DNA of 64,000 bases. Source: Giesbergeria sp. (GTDB taxonomy: Bacteria > Pseudomonadota > Gammaproteobacteria > Burkholderiales > Burkholderiaceae_C). The notes under the pieces were generated by a model. It was not told where the DNA came from. It did not search any database and worked only from the letters and a program-made list of their open reading frames with translations. The position numbers and the translations under genes are program-made. Location: positions 35,123 to 99,122 of the forward strand of contig JAGNYI010000003.1 of assembly GCA_017985015.1 (NCBI GenBank), given 5' to 3'. Shown here piece by piece: positions 41,733 through 51,483 of this stretch. Position 1 is the first letter of the stretch. Each line of letters begins with the position of its first letter.

Positions 41733-42448
41733 AGACTCTCCATTGGCTACTGGCCAGCACGGCCTTGGCCACCAGCTTGTTCGCATCAGCGCAGGAAAGC
41801 GCCATTCGAAAAACCCTGGCCGAACGCATTCCGCAGCTGGAAAAAATTGACGATGTCCAAAGCACACCGATGCCCGGCTTGTACGAGGTCCGCATCGGAA
41901 CCGACGTTTTCTATACCGACGCCAAAGGCAACTACCTGATTCAGGGCGAGTTGATCGACACCAAGGCACGCCGAAATCTCACGGAGGACCGCATTGCCAA
42001 ACTGAGCGCTGTCGATTTCTCCGCACTGCCGCTGGCCGACGCGTTCACCGTGGTGCATGGCACGGGTGCCCGCAAGCTCGCCGTCTTTGAAGACCCCAAC
42101 TGCGGCTACTGCAAGCGTTTCGAGCGCGATTTGCAGAAGGTTCAGGACGTGACGATCTACACTTTCCTCTACCCCATTCTCAGCCCCGATTCGGCCGAAA
42201 AATCGCGCAACATCTGGTGCGCAAAGGACCGCGTGGCGGCGTGGCAAGACCACATGCTGCGCGAGAAAGTCACACCCCCGGCCAGCTGTGACACCAGCGC
42301 CTTGCAGCGCAACCTGGCGTTTGGAAAGAAATTCAAAATCACCGGCACGCCTACGTTGATTTTTGTCGACGGCAGCCGCGTCCCAGGGGCCATCAACGAC
42401 ACGGAAGTTGAAAAACGATTGGCACAGGCGCAATCGTCTGCGAAATGA
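41729..42448 (+). CDS. dsbC: Thiol:disulfide interchange protein DsbC
   Basis: The 239-aa periplasmic disulfide isomerase has a signal peptide ([20 protein letters not shown], cleaved after ASA). A dimerisation domain follows, then a thioredoxin domain with active site Cys125-Gly-Tyr-Cys128 in EDPNCGYCKRFERD. The cis-Pro loop ITGTPTLIFVDG is present. It rearranges wrong disulfides in exported proteins. It is coupled to the flanking genes by four-base overlaps on both sides. Confidence 0.95.
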   Translation: MKTLHWLLASTALATSLFASAQESAIRKTLAERIPQLEKIDDVQSTPMPGLYEVRIGTDVFYTDAKGNYLIQGELIDTKARRNLTEDRIAKLSAVDFSALPLADAFTVVHGTGARKLAVFEDPNCGYCKRFERDLQKVQDVTIYTFLYPILSPDSAEKSRNIWCAKDRVAAWQDHMLREKVTPPASCDTSALQRNLAFGKKFKITGTPTLIFVDGSRVPGAINDTEVEKRLAQAQSSAK

Positions 42449-44253
42449 ACGCACGCAGCGGCAGTCACGTCACTCCCGCAAAAGGGCTTTCGGCTGCCGT
42501 GCACTTTTGCATTGAACTGCGGGATCTCCACGCCCACCTCTTCGCCGTCACCCTGCGCTTGCCGCAGCCACAGGCGCGCCAAGCGTTCCAGCTCCCGGCA
42601 TGGATTCCGGGCAGTTACCTGTTGCGCGAATTTTCCAGGCACCTGCAGGGATTGCAGGCTTGGCAAGACGACCAGCCGATCCGCTTGACGCAGCTGGACA
42701 AATGCACTTGGCGCGCCGATTGCGCAGGCGATGGAGCTCTGGAATTGCGTTACGAGGTCTATGCTGCCGACGCTTCCGTGCGCAGCGCATGGCTGGACGC
42801 CTCACGCGCATTTTTCAACGGCACCAGCGTGTTCTTGCGTGCGCTTGGGTTTGAGCACGCTCTCCACAGTGTGGAGATCGTCGCACCGCCCGGTGCGCCT
42901 GACTGGCGCCTCGCCACCGCACTGCACGCCGAGCAGACGGACAAGGCGGGTTTTGGGCTCTACAGCGCCAGCAACTACGACGAACTTGTGGACTGTCCCG
43001 TCGAAATGGGACCCCACTGGGAAGGGGCTTTCGACACGGGAGGCATCCACCACCGATGGGCAGTGAGCGGTGCTGCGCCCTCCTTTGACGGTGCGCATCT
43101 GCTGGCCGACGCGCAAAAAATCTGCGCTGCCGCCATTGCGTTCTGGCACGGTGCTGGCGCGCCGCCGCTGAGCGAGTACCTGTTTTTGCTGAATGCCGTG
43201 GACGATGGCTACGGCGGGCTGGAGCACCGCGGCTCCACCGCACTGATCGCCGCCCGGCGAGACCTTCCGCGCAGCCATGGTGACGGCGCAGCCTGGAAAC
43301 CCAGCGACGGCTACATCACACTGCTCGGTCTCATCAGCCACGAGTATTTCCACACCTGGAACGTCAAGCGCCTGCGACCAAGTGAGTTTGAACGCTACGA
43401 CTACTCCAGCGAAAACTACACACAGTTGCTGTGGTTTTTTGAAGGCTTTACCAGCTATTACGACGACCTGCTGCTGCTGCGCGCTGGTCTGCTGGACGCG
43501 GCCGGCTACCTGAAACTCCTGAACAAAACCATCAACCAGGTTTTGCAAACGCCAGGGCGGCGTCAGCAAAGTGTCGCCCAGGCGAGCTTTGACGCCTGGG
43601 TGAAGTACTACCGGCAGGACGAAAACACCCCCAACGCCACGGTGAGCTATTACACCAAGGGCGCTCTTGTGGCCCTGTGCCTGGACCTGAGCTTGCGGCG
43701 TGAAGGCCGCACCACGCTGGACGCGGTGATGCGCGCGCTGTGGCAGCGCTGCCAAGGCGGCCCCATGCAGGAGTCCGATGTCCTGGCCGTGTTGCAGGAG
43801 CTTTCGGGACGCAGCTACGCCAGCGAGATCACGGCCTGGGTCCATTCAACGGACGAATTGCCCCTGGCTGAGTTGCTCGCCGCCCATGGCGTGCAGTTGC
43901 AGGCCGACGTGGCGCAGCCGGCACAGCGTCTGGGAATTCGCGTGGCGCCGGGTGACGGCGTGCGCATCAAGACGGTGCTGCGCGGCGGCCTGGCCGAGCG
44001 CGCCGGGCTGGCTGCCGGGGACGAATGGCTGGGCATTGAAACACCTGGCGGAGCCTGGCGTCTTCATCGCCTGGACGACCTGCCACTTTATGCACCACCC
44101 AATACTGCGCAGGTCACAGCCCTCGTTGCGCGCGACCAGCGGCTGCTGCGCCTGCCCCTGCAGCTCTCGGCAGGTGCGGACGCTGCAAGCGACACCGTGC
44201 AGCTGCGATTGACCGACCCGGCATTGGCGGCTCGCTGGCTCTCAGAGCTTTGA
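42445..44253 (+). CDS. M61 family metallopeptidase with PDZ domain
   Basis: The 602-aa protein matches M61 glycyl aminopeptidases. An N-terminal beta domain (LPAWIPGSYLLREFSRHLQG) precedes the zinc site His299-Glu-Tyr-Phe-His303 in GLISHEYFHTWNVKRLRP. The third ligand is likely Glu in WFFEGFTSYYDDL. A C-terminal PDZ domain lies near 495-580 (GDGVRIKTVLRGGLAERAGL). I see no clear signal peptide, so it may be cytoplasmic. It overlaps dsbC by four bases. Confidence 0.92.
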   Translation: MNARSGSHVTPAKGLSAAVHFCIELRDLHAHLFAVTLRLPQPQARQAFQLPAWIPGSYLLREFSRHLQGLQAWQDDQPIRLTQLDKCTWRADCAGDGALELRYEVYAADASVRSAWLDASRAFFNGTSVFLRALGFEHALHSVEIVAPPGAPDWRLATALHAEQTDKAGFGLYSASNYDELVDCPVEMGPHWEGAFDTGGIHHRWAVSGAAPSFDGAHLLADAQKICAAAIAFWHGAGAPPLSEYLFLLNAVDDGYGGLEHRGSTALIAARRDLPRSHGDGAAWKPSDGYITLLGLISHEYFHTWNVKRLRPSEFERYDYSSENYTQLLWFFEGFTSYYDDLLLLRAGLLDAAGYLKLLNKTINQVLQTPGRRQQSVAQASFDAWVKYYRQDENTPNATVSYYTKGALVALCLDLSLRREGRTTLDAVMRALWQRCQGGPMQESDVLAVLQELSGRSYASEITAWVHSTDELPLAELLAAHGVQLQADVAQPAQRLGIRVAPGDGVRIKTVLRGGLAERAGLAAGDEWLGIETPGGAWRLHRLDDLPLYAPPNTAQVTALVARDQRLLRLPLQLSAGADAASDTVQLRLTDPALAARWLSEL

Positions 44254-44322
44254 AGCCGCCGCAGCGCGGCGCGCCAGCCCTTTCGGTATAGTTTCCCGTT
44301 TGGCATCGATGAAAGAAAAAAT

Positions 44323-45102
44323 ATGTCCTACACCACGATCGAAGTGCGCACCGAAGCCGAGAAAGTCGGCGTCATCACACTCAACCGTCCCAAGCAGCTC
44401 AATGCGCTCAACGATCAGCTCATGGACGAACTGGGCGAGGCCCTGCAAGCCTTTGACCGCGACGAAGCCATCGGCTGCATCGTCCTCACCGGCAGCGAGA
44501 AGGCCTTTGCAGCCGGCGCGGACATCGGCGCCATGGCCAAATTCAGTTTTGCCGATGCGTACAAGGGCGACTACATCTCGCGCAACTGGGAAACCATCCG
44601 ATCCATTCGCAAGCCCGTCATCGCCGCCGTCAGCGGCTTTGCGCTGGGCGGCGGCTGCGAGCTGGCCATGATGTGCGACTTCATCATTGCCGCCGACAAC
44701 GCCAAATTTGGCCAACCCGAAATCAAGCTGGGGGTGATTCCTGGCGCCGGCGGCACACAGCGCCTGCCCCGCGCGGTGGGCAAGTCCAAGGCCATGGACA
44801 TGGCCCTGACCGGCCGCATGATGGATGCCGTGGAGGCCGAACGCGCCGGGCTGGTCAGCCGCGTCGTGCCGCTCGACAAACTGCAAGACGAAGCCTTGGG
44901 CGCCGCGCTGGTCATCAGCGATTTTTCGCGCATTGCCGTCATGGCCGCGAAGGAATCGGTCAACCGCGCATTCGAGAGCGGCCTGTCCGACGGCGTGATG
45001 TTTGAACGGCGCCTGTTCCACGCGCTGTTTGCTACAGCAGACCAGAAGGAAGGCATGGATGCGTTTGTGAACAAGCGCAAGGCGACGTTCACCCATCTTT
45101 GA
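44323..45102 (+). CDS. Enoyl-CoA hydratase
   Basis: The 259-aa crotonase-family enzyme hydrates trans-2-enoyl-CoA in fatty-acid or amino-acid degradation. Key features are [31 protein letters not shown] (oxyanion hole), [20 protein letters not shown] and the two catalytic glutamates in [20 protein letters not shown]. The ending [10 protein letters not shown] is typical. Substrate preference is not determined by sequence. tRNA-Met follows with its own promoter. Confidence 0.95.
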   Translation: MSYTTIEVRTEAEKVGVITLNRPKQLNALNDQLMDELGEALQAFDRDEAIGCIVLTGSEKAFAAGADIGAMAKFSFADAYKGDYISRNWETIRSIRKPVIAAVSGFALGGGCELAMMCDFIIAADNAKFGQPEIKLGVIPGAGGTQRLPRAVGKSKAMDMALTGRMMDAVEAERAGLVSRVVPLDKLQDEALGAALVISDFSRIAVMAAKESVNRAFESGLSDGVMFERRLFHALFATADQKEGMDAFVNKRKATFTHL

Positions 45103-45105
45103 GTT

Positions 45106-45130
45106 TTGACCTCGAAATCTGTTCTATAAT
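45106..45130 (+). promoter_or_regulatory. Putative tRNA-Met promoter
   Basis: A perfect -10 hexamer TATAAT lies at 45125-45130, ten bases before the tRNA. Upstream, TTGAC at 45106-45110 could be the -35 element, but the spacing (about 14 bases) is short. It starts four bases after the enoyl-CoA hydratase stop codon. Confidence 0.55.
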
Positions 45131-45139
45131 TTTGCTCTC

Positions 45140-45216
45140 GGTGATATAGCTCAGTTGGTTAGAGCGCAGCATTCATAATGCTGATGTCGGTGGTTCAAGT
45201 CCACCTATCACCACCA
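45140..45216 (+). tRNA. tRNA-Met (anticodon CAT)
   Basis: This is a 77-nt cloverleaf including an encoded CCA end. The acceptor stem is GGTGATA with TATCACC, the D-loop has TCAGTTGGTTAGAG, and the anticodon stem CAGCA/TGCTG encloses the loop TTCATAA with CAT at 45174-45176. The T-arm is GGTGG TTCAAGT CCACC. The CAT anticodon could also belong to tRNA-Ile2 (lysidine-modified). The overall sequence looks like elongator tRNA-Met; initiator is excluded by the paired first base. Confidence 0.93.
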
Positions 45217-45221
45217 GATTC

Positions 45222-45254
45222 AACCCCTTGCAGGCGCGCCTCCAAGGGGTTTTT
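45222..45254 (+). terminator. Intrinsic terminator after tRNA-Met
   Basis: Arms AACCCCTTG (45222-45230) and CAAGGGGTT (45243-45251) form a nine-base stem, followed by a run of five T. It lies six bases after the tRNA CCA end. Confidence 0.9.
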
Positions 45255-45324
45255 GCTTTGCGTTTTGCGGCATCGAAGTGGGGCATGCGCCTAGAATCCC
45301 CTGTTTCAGCCCCTGGATAGACCC

Positions 45325-45753
45325 ATGATCCGCTGCACCCGCCTCCACGCGTTTCGCCGCCCGACCCTCGCAGTGTTGCTCGCCCTGTGCGCCGCAGGCC
45401 TGCTCCCCGCTGGCACGGCCCTGGCCCAAGTGCCAGGCGAGTTGGGCGGCTCACGCACCTTCCCCGAACAGGCGAAGCGCGGCACGCTGGCCATCCTGTC
45501 CACTGTAGATGCGGAAATCGACGGTAAACCCGTGCGCATGGCGCCGGGCATGCGGCTTTTGAGCCCTCAGAATTCGCTGGTCATGCTGCACTCCGTGGTC
45601 GGCAAGCAATACGTGGTGAATTTCCGGATCGAACCCAGCACCGGCATGCTGCACACCGCCTGGATTCTGAACAAGGCTGAAATCGCCCTGCCGCGCCCCG
45701 GCAGCGGCGAGCAGCGCAACTTCCGCTTCGAGAGCGACGCTGATCCGCGATAA
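45325..45753 (+). CDS. Small exported protein of unknown function
   Basis: The 142-aa protein has a signal peptide ending TALAQVPGE. The mature ~105 residues include RTFPEQAKRGTLAILSTVDA, GKPVRMAPGMRLLSPQNSLV, YVVNFRIEPSTGMLHTAWIL and a charged tail. The family is unknown to me. The pattern suggests a small beta-rich periplasmic domain. It lies between tRNA-Met and miaB, 68 bases before miaB, and might be co-transcribed with it. Confidence 0.75.
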   Translation: MIRCTRLHAFRRPTLAVLLALCAAGLLPAGTALAQVPGELGGSRTFPEQAKRGTLAILSTVDAEIDGKPVRMAPGMRLLSPQNSLVMLHSVVGKQYVVNFRIEPSTGMLHTAWILNKAEIALPRPGSGEQRNFRFESDADPR

Positions 45754-45821
45754 GACGCGGGCATTTTTGAGCTGCGCCACGGCTGGTGGCTGCTTTGGGC
45801 ATGGCCCCGCGAGATTTCTTT

Positions 45822-47156
45822 ATGAGCAAAAAAGTCTTTATCAAAACCTTTGGCTGCCAGATGAACGAGTACGACTCAGCCAAGATGCTGGACGTCATGC
45901 ACGCTGCGGAAGGCTACGAGCCCACGCAGGACGTCGAAGAAGCCGACTTGATTCTCTTCAACACCTGTTCGGTGCGTGAAAAGGCACAAGAAAAGGTATT
46001 TTCCGACCTGGGCCGGGTGCGCCACCTCAAGGAGCGCGGCGTGCAAATTGGCGTGGGCGGCTGCGTCGCCAGCCAGGAAGGCGCGGAGATCATCAAGCGC
46101 GCGCCTTACGTGGACATCGTGTTCGGGCCGCAAACCCTGCACCGCCTGCCCCAGCTTCTGGAGCAGCGCCGCGTGCAGGCCCGCCCGCAAGTGGACATCA
46201 GCTTCCCCGAGATTGAAAAATTCGACCACCTGCCGCCCGCACGGGTAGACGGTGCATCGGCCTTCGTCTCCATCATGGAAGGCTGCAGCAAGTACTGCAG
46301 CTACTGTGTGGTGCCGTACACGCGCGGCGAAGAAGTCAGCCGCCCGTTTGAAGACGTGCTGGTGGAAGTGGCGGGCCTGGCCGACCAGGGGGTCAAGGAG
46401 ATCACCCTGCTGGGCCAGAACGTCAATGCCTATCGCGGGCCCATGGGGGACACGGCAGAGATTGCCGACTTCGCCCTGCTGCTGGAATACGTGGCCGACA
46501 TTCCCGGCATCGAGCGCCTGCGCTTTACCACCAGCCATCCGAACGAATTCACCCCGCGGCTGATCGAGGCCTATGCGCGCATTCCAAAATTAGCCAACCA
46601 CCTGCACCTGCCCGTGCAGCACGGCTCAGACCGCATCCTGATGGCGATGAAGCGCGGCTACACCGCTATGGAATACAGGAGCACGGTGAAGAAGCTGCGC
46701 GCCATCCGGCCCGATCTGGCGATGAGCAGCGACTTTATCGTCGGTTTCCCCGGCGAGACCGAAGATGATTTCGCCAGGATGATGAAGCTGATCGACGACA
46801 TCGGCTTCGACAACTCCTTCAGCTTCGTCTTCAGCCCCCGCCCGGGCACGCCCGCCGCCAACCTGCACGACGAGACGCCCGGCGACGTGAAACTGCGCCG
46901 CCTGCACCAGTTGCAGGCCGTCATCAACGCCAACATCAAAACGATTAGTGAGCAGCGCGTGGGAACGGTGCAGCGCATTCTGGTGGAAGGCGCGTCCAAA
47001 CGCGACGCCGAAGAACTCATGGGCCGCACCGAGTGCAACCGCGTGGTGAACTTCGCCGGCCAGCCGCGGCTGGTGGGGCAAATGGTGGATGTGACCATTA
47101 CCGAAGCCAAGGCCTACACCTTGCGCGGCGAGGTGCTGGTGCGCGAAGCGGCGTAA
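45822..47156 (+). CDS. miaB: tRNA-2-methylthio-N6-dimethylallyladenosine synthase MiaB
   Basis: This 444-aa radical-SAM methylthiotransferase modifies A37 of tRNAs reading UNN codons. The N-terminal MTTase domain ([16 protein letters not shown]) has its three cluster cysteines, and the radical-SAM motif is [17 protein letters not shown]-terminal TRAM domain follows. The start at 45822 gives [13 protein letters not shown]; an upstream in-frame ATG would add twelve unlikely residues. A copy of the 3' element follows the gene. Confidence 0.97.
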   Translation: MSKKVFIKTFGCQMNEYDSAKMLDVMHAAEGYEPTQDVEEADLILFNTCSVREKAQEKVFSDLGRVRHLKERGVQIGVGGCVASQEGAEIIKRAPYVDIVFGPQTLHRLPQLLEQRRVQARPQVDISFPEIEKFDHLPPARVDGASAFVSIMEGCSKYCSYCVVPYTRGEEVSRPFEDVLVEVAGLADQGVKEITLLGQNVNAYRGPMGDTAEIADFALLLEYVADIPGIERLRFTTSHPNEFTPRLIEAYARIPKLANHLHLPVQHGSDRILMAMKRGYTAMEYRSTVKKLRAIRPDLAMSSDFIVGFPGETEDDFARMMKLIDDIGFDNSFSFVFSPRPGTPAANLHDETPGDVKLRRLHQLQAVINANIKTISEQRVGTVQRILVEGASKRDAEELMGRTECNRVVNFAGQPRLVGQMVDVTITEAKAYTLRGEVLVREAA

Positions 47157-47214
47157 TGCACCGAAAGTACCCCTGAAGCGAAGAGCAGGTTGAATGCCAT
47201 TTTGCTTCTATTTT

Positions 47215-47252
47215 TATAGCTACTAGCGATTATCCAATAAGCGCTAGAGGCC
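47215..47252 (+). repeat. 3' intergenic element, copy E
   Basis: It reads TATAGCTACTAGCGATTATC then CAATAAGCGCTAGAGGCC, about 60 bases after the miaB stop and 16 before the convergent ffh stop. The stem TAGCG-TTAT with ATAAGCGCTA is nearly complete, with one mismatch. Confidence 0.85.
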
Positions 47253-47267
47253 TAAAACACTAAAAAT

Positions 47268-48647
47268 TTAGAAGGGCATCTTGGGCATGCCACCGCCACC
47301 CATGCCCTTCATGCCGCCCATCTTCTTCATCATCTTCATCAGGCCGCCGCCCTTCATCTTCTTCATCATGCCCTGCATCTGCTCGAACTCCTTGAGCAGG
47401 CGGTTGACTTCCTGAACCTGCACGCCAGCGCCCCCCGCAATGCGCTTCTTGCGGGTGGCCTTGATGAGTTCGGGCTTGCGACGTTCCTTGGGCGTCATGC
47501 TCTGGATGATGCCTTCCTTGCGTTTGATGTCTTTCTCGGCCCGGTCCATGTCCACCGCGCCGGCCTTGGCCATCAACTGCGCGGGCAGTTTGTCCATCAG
47601 GCTCGACAAGCCGCCCATCTGCTTCATCTGCTGCAACTGGCCAAGGAAGTCGTTGAGGTCAAAGCCATCACCGCTTTTCACCTTGGCGGCCAGCTTCTGC
47701 GCGGCCTCCATGTCGACACCTGCCGACACCTGCTCGACGAGGGCGACAATGTCGCCCATGCCCAGAATACGGCCGGCGTGGCGCTCGGCGTCAAACACCT
47801 CCAGGCCGTCGAGCTTTTCCGAAACACCGGCGAACTTGATGGGTGCACCCGTGATTTGGCGCACCGAGAGCGCCGCGCCGCCGCGCGAATCACCGTCGAG
47901 CTTGGTCAAGATGATGCCGGTCAGCGGCAGCGCCTCCTTGAAGGCCTTGGCCGTGTTGATGGCGTCCTGGCCCTGCATGGCGTCCACCACAAACAGCGTT
48001 TCCACCGGCTTGATGGCAGCGTGCAGGTCCTTGATCTCCTGCATCAGCAACTCGTCAATCGCCAGGCGGCCTGCGGTGTCGACCAGCAACACATCGAAGT
48101 AGTGCTTTTTGGCGTAATCAAGCGCAGCGAGGGCGATATCCAGTGGTTTCTGGTCAGGGGTGCTCGGAAACCATTCGGCGCCAGCCTGGGCCGTGACGGT
48201 TTTTAGCTGTTCGATGGCGGCTGGGCGGTAGACGTCGCCGGAGACCGTCAGCACCTTCTTCTTGCGTTTCTCGATCAGGTGCTTGGCCAATTTTGCCGTT
48301 GTCGTGGTCTTGCCGGCGCCCTGCAGGCCCGCCATCAGGATGACGGCCGGCGGCTGGGCATTGAGGTTGATGTCGGCCACGCCTTCGCCCATGGTGGCTG
48401 CAAGCTCGCGGTTGACGATGCCCACCAGGGCCTGACCGGGCTTGAGCGAGCCCAGCACGTCCTGGCCCAGCGCCTTTTCCTTGACGCGGGCAATGAAGTC
48501 GCGCACCACGGGCAGCGCCACGTCGGCTTCCAGAAGCGCCATGCGGACCTCGCGCAGCATGTCCTGCACGTTCGATTCGGTAATGCGGGCCTGGCCGCGC
48601 ATTTCTTTTACCAGGCGCGTAAGTTTGTCGGTAAGGGCGGAGGCCAT
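47268..48647 (-). CDS. ffh: Signal recognition particle protein Ffh
   Basis: The 459-aa GTPase binds signal sequences and 4.5S RNA for co-translational membrane targeting. The N-domain is followed by the G-domain with GLQGAGKTTTTAKLA, VDTAGRLAIDELLM and TKLDGDSRGGAALS. The Met/Gly-rich M domain ends KKMGGMKGMGGGGMPKMPF. A divergent cytochrome c assembly-type gene starts 83 bases away. Confidence 0.98.
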   Translation of the reverse strand: MASALTDKLTRLVKEMRGQARITESNVQDMLREVRMALLEADVALPVVRDFIARVKEKALGQDVLGSLKPGQALVGIVNRELAATMGEGVADINLNAQPPAVILMAGLQGAGKTTTTAKLAKHLIEKRKKKVLTVSGDVYRPAAIEQLKTVTAQAGAEWFPSTPDQKPLDIALAALDYAKKHYFDVLLVDTAGRLAIDELLMQEIKDLHAAIKPVETLFVVDAMQGQDAINTAKAFKEALPLTGIILTKLDGDSRGGAALSVRQITGAPIKFAGVSEKLDGLEVFDAERHAGRILGMGDIVALVEQVSAGVDMEAAQKLAAKVKSGDGFDLNDFLGQLQQMKQMGGLSSLMDKLPAQLMAKAGAVDMDRAEKDIKRKEGIIQSMTPKERRKPELIKATRKKRIAGGAGVQVQEVNRLLKEFEQMQGMMKKMKGGGLMKMMKKMGGMKGMGGGGMPKMPF

Positions 48648-48730
48648 GTGGGGAAATTCCGGGTAAGCGCCCGCAGCTGCGGGCGGTAGGGCGCCAGGAT
48701 GCGTGCCTGGGCGAAAGGTAAACTGCGCCC

Positions 48731-49528
48731 ATGATTTTAGCTAGTAGCTCCCCCATCGCCTTGCTGCTGGGGATAGCGGCCGCGGCAGCCTACACGGTGC
48801 CAGCAGCTTTTGCCTCGCGCCTGGGAGAAACTGGCGCGCGGCTGGCGCTCTGGCTGGCCTGGGCGCTGCACGGCGCCATGCTGGCTGCAGGGATGCTGCA
48901 GAACGCCCCACGCTTTGGTTTCGCACCCGCATTGTCGGTGACGGCCTGGCTGGTACTGACGGTGTACGCGATTGAGCGCGAGCTGTTTCCCAAGTTGCGC
49001 ACCCGCTGGGTGCTGGCTGCTTTGGGGGCGCTGACGGTCTTGCTGGCACTGGTGTTCCCTGGGCAGCCGCTGCATGTCAGCGCAAGCGCCTGGCTGCCGC
49101 TGCATCTGGCGCTGGGGATTTCCGCTTATGGCCTGTTCGGCGCTGCCGTCGTTCATGCGGCGCTGATGACGCGCGCGGAAAAGCGCCTTCGCCTGGCGGA
49201 AGATACCCAGAGCGGCGTGCCGCTCCTGACGCTCGAGCGCCTCACCTTTCGCTTTGTCACGGCAGGCTTCGTGCTGCTGACGGCGACGCTGATTGCTGGC
49301 GTCCTGTTCAGCGAAGCGCTCTATGGCCGCGCCTGGCGCTGGGACCACAAGGCGGTGTTCTCGGTCCTCTCGTGGCTGACCTTTGCCGCCCTGCTCCTGG
49401 GGCGCCGACGCTTTGGCTGGCGCGGGCGCAGCGCCGTGCGCGTGCTGTACGCTGGCGCCGTTCTGCTGCTGCTGGCGTACGTGGGTTCGCGCTTTGCGCT
49501 GGAAGTCGTTCTGGGGCGGGCACCATGA
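48731..49528 (+). CDS. Cytochrome c assembly-type membrane protein (YpjD-like)
   Basis: This 265-aa protein has about eight transmembrane helices and the CcsA/CcmC-like domain. The region WRWDHKAVFSVLSWLTFAAL resembles the conserved tryptophan-rich loop, with His residues for haem in the helices HLALGISAYGLFGAAVVHAA. In proteobacteria the gene next to ffh is often called ypjD; E. coli YpjD-like proteins have been linked to divalent-metal tolerance. A direct role in cytochrome c maturation is unproven. It overlaps the next gene by four bases. Confidence 0.85.
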   Translation: MILASSSPIALLLGIAAAAAYTVPAAFASRLGETGARLALWLAWALHGAMLAAGMLQNAPRFGFAPALSVTAWLVLTVYAIERELFPKLRTRWVLAALGALTVLLALVFPGQPLHVSASAWLPLHLALGISAYGLFGAAVVHAALMTRAEKRLRLAEDTQSGVPLLTLERLTFRFVTAGFVLLTATLIAGVLFSEALYGRAWRWDHKAVFSVLSWLTFAALLLGRRRFGWRGRSAVRVLYAGAVLLLLAYVGSRFALEVVLGRAP

Positions 49529-49749
49529 AGTTTCTTGTTCTGCTGGCGGTCTTGTTCGTGGCGTACCTCGTTTGGCGCGGCAAGCGGGTGGAAAAAAATC
49601 CATCGCGCCCGCAAGCCCGGTCTTTGCCCGCGCCGCAGGACATGCTGGCCTGTGCGCGTTGCGGTGTCCACGTGCCACGCGGTGACGCCTGGTTGAGCGA
49701 CGGACGCAGCTACTGCTGCCGCGAGCACCAGCAACAAGATGGCCACTGA
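49525..49749 (+). CDS. PP0621 family small membrane-anchored protein
   Basis: The 74-aa protein begins MKFLVLLAVLFVAYLVWRGK, a single membrane anchor. It ends in a cysteine motif CARCGVHVPRGDAW and SYCCREHQQQ that could bind zinc. The family is uncharacterised. It overlaps the upstream gene by four bases and pilS by eleven, so it is part of the same transcript as pilS-pilR. Conservation of this position next to pilS is common in betaproteobacteria (from memory). Confidence 0.85.
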   Translation: MKFLVLLAVLFVAYLVWRGKRVEKNPSRPQARSLPAPQDMLACARCGVHVPRGDAWLSDGRSYCCREHQQQDGH

Positions 49750-51469
49750 CGCGGGGCCACCCAGCACGCCGACGCCCCCTCGCCGCCGAGGAGTTGGGCA
49801 GGACGCGGCATTTCTGCGTTTGTGGCAAGGCTTCCTGACCGGGCGTGTGGTGGTGGCACTGGCCTTGCTGACGCTCCAGCTCGCCAGTCAGATGCTCAAC
49901 CAGAACGCGGAACTGGCAGTGGTTCTGGTGTGTGTTTTGTATCTGGGCGCCACCATGGCCGTGCGCCTGGTTTCCGGCAAAGCGGCCCCTTCGCCGGAAA
50001 CCGGCGTGCACTGGCTGCCCTCCATCGGCGTCGATCTGGCCTTGGTTTGTGCTCTGCAGCTCCTGCACAACGGCAGCATGAGCTTCACGCCCTTGTTCGG
50101 ACTGCCCATTCTCATGGCTTCGGTGCTGGGCACGCTCACGCTGGCAATGGGAACGACGGCAGCCGTCACGCTGCTGCTGCTGGCATGGGCCTGGTGGTTT
50201 GGCGATCCCAGTGGCAGCGAGGCTACGCAGCGCTCGTTGCAGGCGGCGCTGACAGGCACTGGCTACTTCATCGTCGCGTTCATGGTGCAGCAGCTGGCGC
50301 TGCGCCTGGTGCGGGAGCAGCATATTGCCCAAAGCAGCCAGGCGACCGCCCTGGTGCAGAGCCAGGTCAGCGAGCTGGTTATCCAGAACCTTACTGAAGG
50401 AGTGCTGGTGGTGGACGAAGCGTTCGAGGTGCGCACCGCCAACCCTGCTGCCCTGATGATGCTGGGCTCCCAAGCCAGTCTGAGCCCACCGTTCCTGTTG
50501 CAGGCACGGCCCGCCTGGCAAGCACTTGCGTCGCTGGCGAGGCGCAGTTTTCGACAAAACGCGCCGCAGGTGGCGGACATCAACCTGATCAGCGAAACCC
50601 AGAGCCCCATCGGTCTGCATGTGCGCACCTGGCTGACAGCGCCGCTGGCATCCGGCTCCGATGCACCCGGGCAGCGCCTGTGCGTAATGTTTTTGCACGA
50701 TTTGCGCGAACTCGAAGCGCGCCTGCGGACAGAAAAGCTCGCAGCCATGGGCCGCATGTCGGCCGCTGTGGCGCACGAAATCCGCAACCCGCTGGCTGCC
50801 ATTGTGCAGGCCAATGCGCTGCTGGACGAGGACTTGCACGAACCCTCCCAGAAGCGACTTGCGCAGATGATTGGACAGAATGCCGACCGACTGGCGCATA
50901 TTGCCGAAGAAATCCTCGACATCGCCCGCGTGCAGCACCAGATGGACCATGCACCCGCCGCCACCTTGGCGCTTGACGAATCGGTAGCCCAGATCTGGCG
51001 CGATTGGCAGGCCCATGCCCCCTCGCAGCGACAGGGTTTGCTGCGCTTGGGCGCACCCACCATGCAAGTCGAGTTTGACGCCGAGCATTTGCGCCGAGTC
51101 TTGGTCAACCTGCTGGACAACGCCTTGCGCTATCGTTCAGGTACATCGGATTCGCTGCAATTGCACACGCGCATGGAATCGCCTGGGCAGGCCAGTGTGC
51201 AGGTCTGGAGCAACGGCCCGCCAATGGACCAATCGGTCGAGCGGCATTTGTTCGAGCCGTTTTTTTCTTCAGAGAGTCGCTCCAGCGGGCTCGGCTTGTA
51301 CATCTGCCGCGGCTTGTGCGAGCGCCACGGGGCCAGCATCGGCTACCAGCGCCTGCAACGCCACGTCGCCGAAAGCGAATGCAGCGGCAATGCATTTACC
51401 GTTCGCTTTCGCAGTACCGGTATCCTGTCCTCGCCGGATGCCTCTCTTTTTGATACCGTTGTGGTTTGA
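49739..51469 (+). CDS. pilS: Two-component sensor histidine kinase PilS
   Basis: The 576-aa inner-membrane kinase has about six hydrophobic helices in the first ~200 residues, then a PAS-like region ([20 protein letters not shown]). The phosphoacceptor motif is [20 protein letters not shown], and the ATPase has [11 protein letters not shown] and [17 protein letters not shown]. In Pseudomonas PilS senses pilin levels in the membrane and controls PilR. The gene is followed at once by pilR. Confidence 0.94.
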   Translation: MATDAGPPSTPTPPRRRGVGQDAAFLRLWQGFLTGRVVVALALLTLQLASQMLNQNAELAVVLVCVLYLGATMAVRLVSGKAAPSPETGVHWLPSIGVDLALVCALQLLHNGSMSFTPLFGLPILMASVLGTLTLAMGTTAAVTLLLLAWAWWFGDPSGSEATQRSLQAALTGTGYFIVAFMVQQLALRLVREQHIAQSSQATALVQSQVSELVIQNLTEGVLVVDEAFEVRTANPAALMMLGSQASLSPPFLLQARPAWQALASLARRSFRQNAPQVADINLISETQSPIGLHVRTWLTAPLASGSDAPGQRLCVMFLHDLRELEARLRTEKLAAMGRMSAAVAHEIRNPLAAIVQANALLDEDLHEPSQKRLAQMIGQNADRLAHIAEEILDIARVQHQMDHAPAATLALDESVAQIWRDWQAHAPSQRQGLLRLGAPTMQVEFDAEHLRRVLVNLLDNALRYRSGTSDSLQLHTRMESPGQASVQVWSNGPPMDQSVERHLFEPFFSSESRSSGLGLYICRGLCERHGASIGYQRLQRHVAESECSGNAFTVRFRSTGILSSPDASLFDTVVV

Positions 51470-51483
51470 TCCCCTCCTACTCG

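Noticed and set aside
45140-45216. Reading the tRNA as initiator tRNA-fMet
   Set aside because: Initiators lack pairing between the first base and its acceptor partner; here G pairs with C at that position.
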